Shown one piece after another: positions 16,842-24,656 of a stretch of 64,000 nucleotides of DNA. Positions within the stretch are counted from its first letter, which is position 1, and each line of letters starts with the position of its first letter. Source of the DNA: Paenibacillus senegalensis JC66 (GTDB taxonomy: Bacteria > Bacillota > Bacilli > Paenibacillales > NBRC-103111); NCBI RefSeq assembly GCF_000285515.1, contig NZ_HE610957.1, forward strand, positions 1,135,155 to 1,199,154, read 5' to 3'. The notes under the pieces are model-generated. The model worked only from the letters and a program-made list of their open reading frames with translations. It was not told the DNA's origin and made no database searches. Both the position numbers and the translations under genes were made by a program.

Positions 16842-18455
16842 TTATAGGCCGTATTGATCCCGATACTCTTGGGGAGTCAAACCGGTATGCTTCTTAAACA
16901 CATGAATAAAAGAATGAGCCCGCTGATAACCGAGGCAGGCGGCAATCTCGTATATTTTATCCGTAGTATCCAGGAGCAGGCGCACCGCCTTCTCCATCCG
17001 GACCCGATAGACATAATCCGATATGTTCTCTCCTGTCTCCAGCTTGTAGATTTTGGATATATAGACCGGATGGAGGTAGACGTGCCGAGCGATAGCCGTG
17101 AGCGAAACATCCTCATCCAGATGCTGCTCCACAAACTGCTGGACGTCTGCAATGAGCTTCGAACGGGAATCGCGTTTGTCCGTCTCCACTTCGCTGCTCA
17201 GCTTGTCCAACAGCTCCAATGACCAGTCCAGCAGCTGCTGGGCATTGCGAAAAGGCATTCCGAGGGCCAGCTTCTCATGCCCTGGGCCGATCAAATCAAC
17301 CAGCTGCTTGCCATTCTTGTGGGCATAGGATGATGCAGCGGAGGCGATGGCAAAATACGCTTCCAGCAAATGCCCTTCCGTCTGCAGCTCTGCGGCTATG
17401 CGGGAAAGACGGTCCCTGGCTTGCAGCCAGTGCCCTGCCTCAAGCAAATGGACAAGCGAGGGCAGCTCATAAAGCGAGGATAGGGTGCCCGATTCCTCTT
17501 CCCCTGTAGAGGCATCGGCAACGGTCAGGATCAAATCCGGCACATCGCCTATCCTCCTCCTGAGCGCCGATAGCGTCCTGGTATAAGTGTACTGCAGATC
17601 ATCAGGAAAGCAGCCTGGCCTGCTGATCAGTATGGTAACCGCCCCCCGCAAATAGCTGCGGATGGCCTCTTTCAACTGTCCTGCCTTGCTCTCCAATGCT
17701 GCGCGATATGAAGAGCTTTGCGGATTGTCCAAAAATATATCCCTAATTAAAAAGACAAGATAGCCATGCACATCCTTGCCATGCCAAAGCTCGTAATCAG
17801 GTAAGAACAATTCTTCAGCTATATTGCCGACCGCATATTCGACAAGCGCAAGGCTCTGCGGGTCATACGTATGAAAGGGCTGGTCCAGTCTGACCAGCAT
17901 CAGCGCAAAAGGCTGCTCGTAAAAACCGGGAACCGACAGCATAGCCAGCTTGTCGCGAAGCTCCGATGCCCCATACCGTTTGCCAAGCAGCAGCTCTCCA
18001 AGCAAATTTCCTCTCATCTGGGGCAAGTTCTCTCTGACGGTCTGGGCAATTCTCTCCTGGGATACGATAGCCCGCCATTCCTCTTCCAATTCCTTTCTGA
18101 CCTGTCCGACCGCCTCCAGCAGCTCCTCATCCTTGACAGGCTTGAGCAGATAGCTGACCGCACCGTGACGAATCGCTTCCTTTGCATATTCGAACTCCGC
18201 ATGGCCGGATAGCAGGATGCACTTTGTTTTCCGCCAGCGGCGACGGATTTGTTCGGACAGCTCAAGGCCCGACATGCCTGGCATACGGATATCAGTCAGC
18301 ACGATATCAACTGAACAAGACTCCATAACGTCCAGTGCTTCCTCGGCAGAGTAAGCTTTATACACCGCTGATACCCCGCACTGGTCCCATGGGACAAAGC
18401 CAGCCAGCCTGTCGGTTATGTGTCTTTCATCATCAACTATTAGTAATGACGCCAT
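16842..18455 (-). CDS. YesN-type response regulator with AraC DNA-binding domain
   Basis: A 537-residue regulator. An N-terminal receiver has acidic D8-D9, phospho-acceptor D55 in VLTDIRMPGM and K in YLLKPV (about 107). A long middle region precedes two C-terminal AraC helix-turn-helix motifs (SLTAIARHVYLHPVYISKIY and IYEIAACLGYQRAHSFIHVF, ending GLTPQEYRDQ). Its start overlaps the kinase gene by 23 bp and follows GGAGGATTCAGCCT. It presumably activates the adjacent ABC operon in response to the paired kinase. Confidence 0.95.
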   Translation of the reverse strand: MASLLIVDDERHITDRLAGFVPWDQCGVSAVYKAYSAEEALDVMESCSVDIVLTDIRMPGMSGLELSEQIRRRWRKTKCILLSGHAEFEYAKEAIRHGAVSYLLKPVKDEELLEAVGQVRKELEEEWRAIVSQERIAQTVRENLPQMRGNLLGELLLGKRYGASELRDKLAMLSVPGFYEQPFALMLVRLDQPFHTYDPQSLALVEYAVGNIAEELFLPDYELWHGKDVHGYLVFLIRDIFLDNPQSSSYRAALESKAGQLKEAIRSYLRGAVTILISRPGCFPDDLQYTYTRTLSALRRRIGDVPDLILTVADASTGEEESGTLSSLYELPSLVHLLEAGHWLQARDRLSRIAAELQTEGHLLEAYFAIASAASSYAHKNGKQLVDLIGPGHEKLALGMPFRNAQQLLDWSLELLDKLSSEVETDKRDSRSKLIADVQQFVEQHLDEDVSLTAIARHVYLHPVYISKIYKLETGENISDYVYRVRMEKAVRLLLDTTDKIYEIAACLGYQRAHSFIHVFKKHTGLTPQEYRDQYGL

Positions 18456-20187
18456 AGGCTGAATCCTCCTCCCAAATCATGGTGACTCGCAAGCCTCCAA
18501 GCGGGCTCACCGACAATTGCAGGCCGGAGTCCGGACCGAACAGATACTGTAGTCTCTGATGAACATTCCATATTCCGCAGCCCGTCTGATCCTTTAGAGG
18601 CAGCCGCAATTTCTGTTCAAGCCTAAGCATGGTTTCAAAAGAGAGGCCCGCACCGTTATCTTCGACCATCAGCATATTCCGGCCTTCAAGCATGTATCCG
18701 CTTACCCGGATGAGACCGTCACCCCTTTTTTTCTCGATACCATGCACGATAGCGTTCTCTACGATTGGCTGTAGCAGCAAACGCGGCAGAGAAAGCTCCA
18801 GCATCTGATGGGGAACGTCAATCTCATAGCGAAGACGGCCTAGCCGAAGGTTGTGGATTTCCAAATAGCTCTTGACAAGCTGCAGCTCCTCACGAAGAGT
18901 AGCCGGATTATCATCCATTCTCGTTGTATAACGGTAATACTCGGCCAAATTTTGTGCCATGGCCGCTACAGCCGAGGTATCCTTCATCTTCGCAGTATTG
19001 ATAATAAAGAACAAGCTGTTATACAAAAAATGAGGGTTGATCTGTGCCTGAAGCTGCTTCAGTGTTGCTTCATGGCTCCTGATTTTCTCTACGTACACAC
19101 GCTCCACCAGATCCTGGATTTCGGCAGCCATATCATTGAAGCGGAGAAATAAAAAATCGAATTCATTGCCGGGATAGTTCTCGATCCGTGCCGACAAGTT
19201 CCCCTTCTTCAGCATCTGCACCCCCCGCAGAAGGTTACGGATAGGCTTCTGCACATTACGGTAAAGCAGATAAGCTGCAATCACGCCAACTGCCAGCAAA
19301 GAAGCAATCGTTACGTAAAAAAACGCTTTCGTCCGGTGTATCGGCTGCAGAATACTCTCCACCGGGGCGTAATCTACCAAATACCAGCCAAGCTGCTGAG
19401 ATTTTACATAGAACACGGCTACCTGTCCCATGCTTATATCTGCTATGAGATTTCCGCTTTCCCCAAGCGGCCTTTCCTTCAAAACAGCCACCACCTCCGT
19501 GACGGCTGCCGTATCCATCGAGGTGCTGCCTATTGTTCCGAATTCCTGGCTGAATAAGAACGGGTCACTTCTCCCCTCCCATTTGACCTTCTCCAGCATG
19601 TTGGAAATGTTCGTAACGGGAAAAGCAACTTGAATCATGGCTGCAACCTGGTCCACGGAGGTTGCGCTGTATGGTTCCGAAATCTGCCGTACGAATCGGG
19701 CTCCGGGCATCTGGGAATAGCCCTGCGGCTGAATATCATAAATCCATCCCTGACGGAGTGCGAATTTCTCAACGTCGCCTTGCGGATCGTAATCCTTGTA
19801 CATATTGGATGACAGCATAATATGCTGTTTGGGGAGATACAATGTAATTTCGTTTAACCATGAACTGGAGACGCTCTGCAGACTCAGTTTTTTGTTAATC
19901 CGGTATTGTTCACGCAGATGATCATAGGAAACGCTTTCGTTTTGGTCCATCAATTTTCGTATATGCGGGTCAGCGCTCAAGATTACCGTATACATAGCAA
20001 GCTGCTCGATCGTCGCATCAAACTGCTGCAGGAAAAATGACAGCTGCCCCAGGCTGTTCGCCTGGATTTCATCCTCAACAACTTGGACGCTTACCCGGTT
20101 CGTATAACTATACAAGATCATCACCGGCACAAGCAGCAGCACGAGAATCACAATCATTTTGGAAAATATAGTAGGTTTTCTGGACAT
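18433..20187 (-). CDS. YesM-type sensor histidine kinase
   Basis: A 584-residue membrane kinase: helix near residues 12-28, an extracellular sensor region of about 250 residues, a second helix (FFYVTIASLLAVGVIAAYLL), HAMP, then His_kinase with phospho-histidine in QINPHFLYNSL and an HATPase domain (ENAIVHGIEKK, VEDNGAGL, GCGIWNVHQRL). This class pairs with YesN regulators and often senses carbohydrates through a neighbouring binding protein. It is 49 bp downstream of the permease gene, so kinase, regulator and transporter are probably one transcript. Confidence 0.95.
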   Translation of the reverse strand: MSRKPTIFSKMIVILVLLLVPVMILYSYTNRVSVQVVEDEIQANSLGQLSFFLQQFDATIEQLAMYTVILSADPHIRKLMDQNESVSYDHLREQYRINKKLSLQSVSSSWLNEITLYLPKQHIMLSSNMYKDYDPQGDVEKFALRQGWIYDIQPQGYSQMPGARFVRQISEPYSATSVDQVAAMIQVAFPVTNISNMLEKVKWEGRSDPFLFSQEFGTIGSTSMDTAAVTEVVAVLKERPLGESGNLIADISMGQVAVFYVKSQQLGWYLVDYAPVESILQPIHRTKAFFYVTIASLLAVGVIAAYLLYRNVQKPIRNLLRGVQMLKKGNLSARIENYPGNEFDFLFLRFNDMAAEIQDLVERVYVEKIRSHEATLKQLQAQINPHFLYNSLFFIINTAKMKDTSAVAAMAQNLAEYYRYTTRMDDNPATLREELQLVKSYLEIHNLRLGRLRYEIDVPHQMLELSLPRLLLQPIVENAIVHGIEKKRGDGLIRVSGYMLEGRNMLMVEDNGAGLSFETMLRLEQKLRLPLKDQTGCGIWNVHQRLQYLFGPDSGLQLSVSPLGGLRVTMIWEEDSAYGVITNS

Positions 20188-20236
20188 AGCTGCAGCCCCT
20201 TCACGAAAGGCATAAACTCTTGGTTGTACAAGTAGT

Positions 20237-21055
20237 TTAGCCCTTCACTGCCCCGGCTGCAAGACCGCTTACAATGAAGCGCTGGGCTACTAAGGCAATA
20301 ATTAGAACCGGTAGTGTAATGATGCAGGCCGCGGCCATGAGAGCTCCCCAATTTATTTCCGAGTACGACATAAAGTTAAATACCGCAACGGGAAGCGTCC
20401 TTGTCTTGTCCCCTGCCAAAATAATAGAGAACATGAAATTATTCCAAGAGAAGATGAAGGACAATAAAGACGAAGTAATAATTCCCGGGCCGGAGATCGG
20501 AAGCACAATTTTTAGAAACACTTGTGTGGGTGTGCATCCGTCGATCAGGCCGGACTGTTCAATTTCCGTTGGCAGCCCTTCAAAGAAAGAAATCATTACC
20601 CAAATGATAAAGGGGAGTCCAACGAGCATATGGCTCAAAATAAGCGAGCTATACGTGTCAACCATTCCTAATTGGGAGAACAGAATGAACCACGGAATTA
20701 AAAAAGTGATTCCCGGAATAATCCGTGCGATCAAAATAACAAGACCGAGTCCCTGCAGCCGGAAGCGGGCAATCGCATAAGCGGCAGGCAAACCGAGAAG
20801 AAGCGAGCCTATCGTCGAGCCTGCGGCCACAATAAAGCTGTTTAAGATGAATTTCAAAAAGTCATATTCGCTAAACACATTGGCATAATTTTGCCCGGTA
20901 GGCTTAAAAAGAAAGAAATGATCTGTCGACATGATCTGGGCCTGGGTCTTGAAAGAAGCCAGCAGCATCCAGAGAAAAGGAAAAGCGAAGCCGATTACGA
21001 CCACGAAGGTAAGCACGCCCAGAATGAGCGATTTAATCTGTTTTTTCCGCTTCAC
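20237..21055 (-). CDS. ABC transporter permease, carbohydrate (CUT1) MalG type
   Basis: An inner-membrane permease of 272 residues with about six helices and the EAA-loop consensus EQSGLIDGCTPTQVFLKIVLPISGPG. It forms a heterodimer with the product of the upstream gene, which it overlaps by 4 bp (GTGA). GTG start preceded by GGAGGTG. No ATP-binding subunit is encoded in the operon; CUT1 importers in Bacillota often share an MsmX-like ATPase encoded elsewhere. Confidence 0.94.
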   Translation of the reverse strand: MKRKKQIKSLILGVLTFVVVIGFAFPFLWMLLASFKTQAQIMSTDHFFLFKPTGQNYANVFSEYDFLKFILNSFIVAAGSTIGSLLLGLPAAYAIARFRLQGLGLVILIARIIPGITFLIPWFILFSQLGMVDTYSSLILSHMLVGLPFIIWVMISFFEGLPTEIEQSGLIDGCTPTQVFLKIVLPISGPGIITSSLLSFIFSWNNFMFSIILAGDKTRTLPVAVFNFMSYSEINWGALMAAACIITLPVLIIALVAQRFIVSGLAAGAVKG

Positions 21056-21933
21056 GAGGACACCTCCAGACGTTTGCGCACGTAGATCATGAACAAAGTA
21101 AGGGCCATCACAATTGCAAAAAAGATGACAAGCAGGGATGAAGCCATACCCAGCTTGAAGTACTGGAAGCCGAGCGTGTAGCCATAAATATTAAGGGTCT
21201 CGGATTTCATGTTGGGCCCGCCTTGCGTAGTCGCATAGATGATGTCAAAAGTCTTTAATACATCGATCAGGCGCAGCATAACCGCCACAATGATGGTTGG
21301 CCTCAGAAGCGGCAGAGTCACGCTCCAAAACTTCTGCCAAGTAGTGGCTCCATCGACGTCAGCTGCCTCATATGGCTCCGTTGGCAGTGTGGCCAGCCCG
21401 GCCATGACAATTAAAGAGATCATGGGAGTCCACATCCAAACGTCTATAAGAATCAGTGACGGCATAACCTGTGCTGGAGAAGCAATCCAGAGCTGAGGGC
21501 TCAGTCCCAGCATCTTTAGCAGCGTATTCGCCGCGCCAATACTGGGTTCGTAGATTAGAAGCCATACCAGGCCCATCGCAACAGGGGTGGCAACCATCGG
21601 CAGTAAAAAAATAGTTTTGACCAGATTCTTACCATAAAATTCGCGGTGAAGCAGGAGAGCAATTGCTACACCGAGTACCGTCTGCACGATAAGAGCCCCA
21701 AAAGTGAACACAAAGGTTTGTTTTACCGTCACCCAGAAACGGCCGTCCGCGAGCAGAGCTGTATAATTATCCAGTCCCACCCACTTGGGAGGAGTTGTCG
21801 AGGACATGCTCCATTCAAAGAAACTGATTCGAACGGTATAGAGAATCGGGAATAGCATCATAAGAAGGACGAATAGTACAGCCGGCATGGTATAAATCCA
21901 CTTTTGATGGCGGTCAAACCAGTTTGTTCGCAA
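21052..21933 (-). CDS. ABC transporter permease, carbohydrate (CUT1) MalF type
   Basis: A membrane permease of 293 residues: an N-terminal helix after FDRHQKWIY, further helices, and the EAA loop EAADVDGATTWQKFWSVTLPLLRP. A TTG start five bases after AAAGGGGGGG is chosen; the longer ATG start would lie upstream of that ribosome site. It is partner to the MalG-type permease and follows the binding protein gene. Confidence 0.92.
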   Translation of the reverse strand: MRTNWFDRHQKWIYTMPAVLFVLLMMLFPILYTVRISFFEWSMSSTTPPKWVGLDNYTALLADGRFWVTVKQTFVFTFGALIVQTVLGVAIALLLHREFYGKNLVKTIFLLPMVATPVAMGLVWLLIYEPSIGAANTLLKMLGLSPQLWIASPAQVMPSLILIDVWMWTPMISLIVMAGLATLPTEPYEAADVDGATTWQKFWSVTLPLLRPTIIVAVMLRLIDVLKTFDIIYATTQGGPNMKSETLNIYGYTLGFQYFKLGMASSLLVIFFAIVMALTLFMIYVRKRLEVSS

Positions 21934-22036
21934 GAATGCCCCCCCTTTCTTAGTTAGTCCCAAATAAATTCTTATTAATTCGGGATGGTTCTAGTAAGGG
22001 ACGCGTCTACGGACGCATCCCTTTACCGCCAGCCTC

Positions 22037-23365
22037 TTATTGACCAGCTTCATTATCGATTAAAGCCTGGAATTCTTGATTGGCTTGCTCTGCCGCCTCT
22101 TGAATATCTTCACCGCTGATTGCGCGCTGTACGATAGTTCCGATAATATCACGTGCTTCGCCTACCGCATTAACCTGGGGCAGAGAATGGTCTACCCCTC
22201 CTTTTTGGGTTTCCATTGTTACCTCAGCCAATTCCTGGGGAAAAGCTACTGTACCTTCCGGGCTTTCCCAAACCGACAAGCGTGATCCCGGATTCCCCAG
22301 CTTCTGCGTTTCCAGCATAATCTCCTTGCTCGTTGCCCATTCGATGAACGCCCACGCAGCGTCTTTGTCAGCAGACTTGGCGTTCATCGCTATGCCCCAT
22401 GAAGCGATATTGAACGGCTGGGACCCTGCGTCACCGGCCGGGAACACGGCATATCCGATCTGATCGGCGATTGTCGATTTCTCCGGGTCAGCTGCGTTGA
22501 GATAGATGGAGTTAACATCGGCGAAGAAAGCAGCCTGACCTTGAGCGAACACACCGATTGCTTGCGGCCAGGACATATTCAATACGCCCGGCGGACCGTA
22601 GTCCCTGAGAAGCGTTGCGTATGTGTCCATGCCTTTTATCGATTCCGGCGAATTTAGAATCGCCTTGCCGTCACGCATAAATTCCCCGCCCTCGGAGTAC
22701 ATAAAGGATGAAATCTGGGATACGAGTGCGGAGCGCTGCCCGCGTGCGGCAAAGCCGTAAATTTCGTTGGCCGGGTCATGCAGCTCACGAGCAGCTGCCA
22801 ATAGCTCGTCCATCGTCTTAGGCACAGCAAGGTTTGCCTCTTCGAGCAAGTCTTTGCGGTAGTATAAAATATGCTGCTCCGTAATGGTCGGGATGCCGAC
22901 CAGCTTTCCATCCACCCTGTTCGTACTGACTGAAGCTTTAGAGAAGTCTTCGAAATCATATTCCGGATTACGGTCGACGTATTCATCAAGCGGCTGAAGC
23001 CAGCCGTTATTGTAGAACTGCTTGGCATGCTGCAAAGGACTATACATAAACACATCGGGAGTGGAAGACCCGGATGTAAACTGAACAGTCAGCTTCTGCG
23101 ACAATTGGTCTTCAAAGTAGCTTTGGACATCGACCTTCATTCCTGTCTCTTCCTCAAATTTCGGGATCAGCTCCTTAATCGCGTCACCCCAGGGATGATT
23201 TGCTGTAGCGATAGAAAGCTTCTTGCCCTGAAACGGCTTATCGGCTTCACCTGTTGTAGCGCCGCCAGAGCCTGGCTGCTCCCCACCTCCGCAAGCACTC
23301 AGCAGACTGGTCGTCAATATGGCAGTGAGAGCCGCTTTTGTCCAACTTTTTGTTCTTACTATCAT
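22037..23365 (-). CDS. CUT1-type extracellular solute-binding lipoprotein
   Basis: A 442-residue lipoprotein: basic N-terminus, hydrophobic segment and lipobox LLSAC followed by a GGGEQPGSGG linker, then an SBP family-1 fold (KLSIATANHPWGDAIKELIPKFEEETG; KTMDELLAAARELHDPANEIYGFA; AWAFIEWATSKE). It delivers an unknown ligand to the two permeases. The start is the ATG after GGGGAGGTCAATAAA. It is first in an operon continuing through permeases, kinase, regulator, PLP enzyme and deacylase. A TATACT -10 at 23442-23447 has a poor -35, as expected for an activator-dependent promoter. Confidence 0.94.
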   Translation of the reverse strand: MIVRTKSWTKAALTAILTTSLLSACGGGEQPGSGGATTGEADKPFQGKKLSIATANHPWGDAIKELIPKFEEETGMKVDVQSYFEDQLSQKLTVQFTSGSSTPDVFMYSPLQHAKQFYNNGWLQPLDEYVDRNPEYDFEDFSKASVSTNRVDGKLVGIPTITEQHILYYRKDLLEEANLAVPKTMDELLAAARELHDPANEIYGFAARGQRSALVSQISSFMYSEGGEFMRDGKAILNSPESIKGMDTYATLLRDYGPPGVLNMSWPQAIGVFAQGQAAFFADVNSIYLNAADPEKSTIADQIGYAVFPAGDAGSQPFNIASWGIAMNAKSADKDAAWAFIEWATSKEIMLETQKLGNPGSRLSVWESPEGTVAFPQELAEVTMETQKGGVDHSLPQVNAVGEARDIIGTIVQRAISGEDIQEAAEQANQEFQALIDNEAGQ

Positions 23366-23629
23366 TTTATTGACCTCCCCACTAATAGGATGGATTACGG
23401 GACTTGCCGTCAATTTTCACATCCGCACCCGTTACATCTAGAGTATAGGATCGGGCAATAGGGTTAAATAACGGACATTCAAGAACGATAACGAGCATTT
23501 AATGAAAAATAATATTGCTGACGGAGCGTAATTTTGTTTACTACTAGTCAAAGAAAGGCTGTCGAAAAGAGGGTAGTTCAGCCTGTATATCTAAAATAAG
23601 CAAGGGGCTGTCCAATAAGTCCCCAAAAT

Positions 23630-23669
23630 AAATGGACGGAAAACCTTAATGTTTTCCGTCCATTTTTTT
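23630..23669 (+). terminator. Hairpin with T-run at IS end
   Basis: AAATGGACGGAAAA pairs with TTTTCCGTCCATTT and runs into T residues. A related hairpin (TGGACGGAA/TTCCGTCCA) sits at the same place in the relic at 51139. Confidence 0.6.
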
Positions 23670-24000
23670 GTTTGTCTGTTTTCCCGGAAAGCAGTCAAGG
23701 CGGATAGCTGCCACTTTCAATAGATTGTGGGCTAATGCCACAATCCCAAACTCATCGTGAACCTTGTTCAGCCTCCAAGGGAACCGTCGGAAGGACCGCT
23801 TGCCCTTGAGGTGACCAAACACGCTCTCTACCTCCACTTTACGCCGAGCATAGATCGCAGACTTCTCTTCATCCTCTTCTCTTCATCCTCAAGGGCTCTT
23901 TTGGGCAAACAAAGCGATCCTCCTGCTCTTCATACGTCCAGTTGGAAGCGTGCCGGATGTCCTTCTTGTATCGTCTATCGTCGGGTTAATAAAACGCCCC
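23646..24000 (-). pseudogene. C-terminal remnant of an IS1182-family transposase
   Basis: On the minus strand the C-terminal signature KVEVESVFGHLKGKRSFRRF then VHDEFGIVALAHNLLK is intact and ends at a stop near 23646. Further upstream, in another frame, DIRHASNWTYEEQEDRFVCP is readable. Between them a tandem duplication of about 14 bp (GAGGATGAAGAGAA, near 23872-23900) breaks the frame and brings an in-frame TGA. The N-terminal catalytic part is missing. Confidence 0.75.
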
Positions 24001-24043
24001 GCATGATGAGCACTCTCCGGTAATCGTACCTCAAATCACATAA

Positions 24044-24065
24044 CTTGTACGAAAATTCGTCTAGA
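24044..24065. repeat. Degenerate fifth palindrome near array 2
   Basis: CTTGTACGAAAATTCGTCTA resembles the TTTGTAYGA-N4-TCRTACAAA unit with a damaged right arm. It is 59 bp from the first regular unit, out of the 52-bp register. Confidence 0.4.
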
Positions 24066-24102
24066 ACATTGGCTGCAGTTCCTTAATAGCTTAAAGCCTG
24101 CA

Positions 24103-24280
24103 TTTGTACGATTTGTCATACAAATCTCGGGTAATCGCCCTTCAATCCCCTGCATTTGTACGATTTGTCATACAAATCTTGGGTAATTACCCTTCAATCC
24201 CCTGCATTTGTACGACGTTTCATACAAATCTCCGGGAATCGCCCGTCAACCCCATGCGTTTGTACGACATTTCGTACAAA
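24103..24280. repeat. Array of four 22-bp palindromes at exact 52-bp period, copy 2
   Basis: Units start at 24103, 24155, 24207 and 24259, each TTTGTACGA-N4-TCRTACAAA. Here the 30-bp segments between palindromes are similar to each other (GGGTAATCGCCCTTCAATCC type), so the whole 52-bp unit is tandemly repeated. A trailing half-site GTACAAAACGGTACAAAACG follows unit 4. The period is the same as in the array at 7883-8059. Because 52 is not a multiple of 3 it is not coding. Confidence 0.92.
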
Positions 24281-24345
24281 ACGGTACAAAACGCAGGCAA
24301 CAAGCCCGCGCAGTCCTCGAACCCCGCGAACCTCGCCAACCTTGG

Positions 24346-24401
24346 CTAGTTTCATGCCGGAGTTGTGGCTGAGAATTCAATGGCATGACTGTTTTCGCAT
24401 A
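24346..24401 (-). repeat. Flank of composite repeat element, copy 2 (inverted)
   Basis: The reverse complement matches 7815-7874. It is separated from array 2 by about 65 bp rather than 8 bp, and its outer end merges into the 12-bp tandem array. Confidence 0.8.
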
Positions 24402-24518
24402 CACTTTCACATACGCTTTCACATACGCTTTCGCACACAATTTCGCATACACTTTCACATACGCTTTCGCACACAATTTCGCATACAATTTTCACATACA
24501 CTTTCGCAGACATTTCGC
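24392..24518. repeat. 12-bp tandem repeat array, about ten units
   Basis: Units of TTTCRCATACRC recur with small changes (TTTCACATACGC, TTTCGCACACAA, TTTCGCATACAC), including a 36-bp higher-order unit seen twice. The opposite strand reads as a four-residue repeat (YAK/CAK/YVK) but no start or ribosome site supports a gene. Confidence 0.85.
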
Positions 24519-24656
24519 CTGGGGGCCGCTGGCCTCGGGTTAGCTGCTTGGGGTTTGCTTATTCTAGCTATCGGGCTGAACGGCCACTTTTCGGACAGCC
24601 CCTTTAATTGCGGCGCCATATGGGAAAATAGACTGTCAGGACCGTCCCTTTGGTCA

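Larger units (their letters stand above)
23604..24602. mobile_element. Decayed IS1182-type element bounded by GGGGCTGTCC / GGACAGCCCC ends
   Basis: GGGGCTGTCC at 23604 and its inverted copy at 24593-24602 bracket a transposase relic, a palindrome array and a 12-bp tandem array. A hairpin with T-run (23630-23669) lies just inside the left end. Whether the bracketed DNA is one insertion or a nested accumulation cannot be told from the sequence. A second pair of the same ends occurs at 51139-51416. Confidence 0.55.

Noticed and set aside
17871-18212. 113-codon plus-strand frame and similar long antisense frames in kinase/regulator genes
   Set aside because: They are shadows of clearly recognisable genes.
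23757-24023. 88-codon plus-strand frame over the transposase relic
   Set aside because: The opposite strand carries recognisable IS1182 transposase segments.
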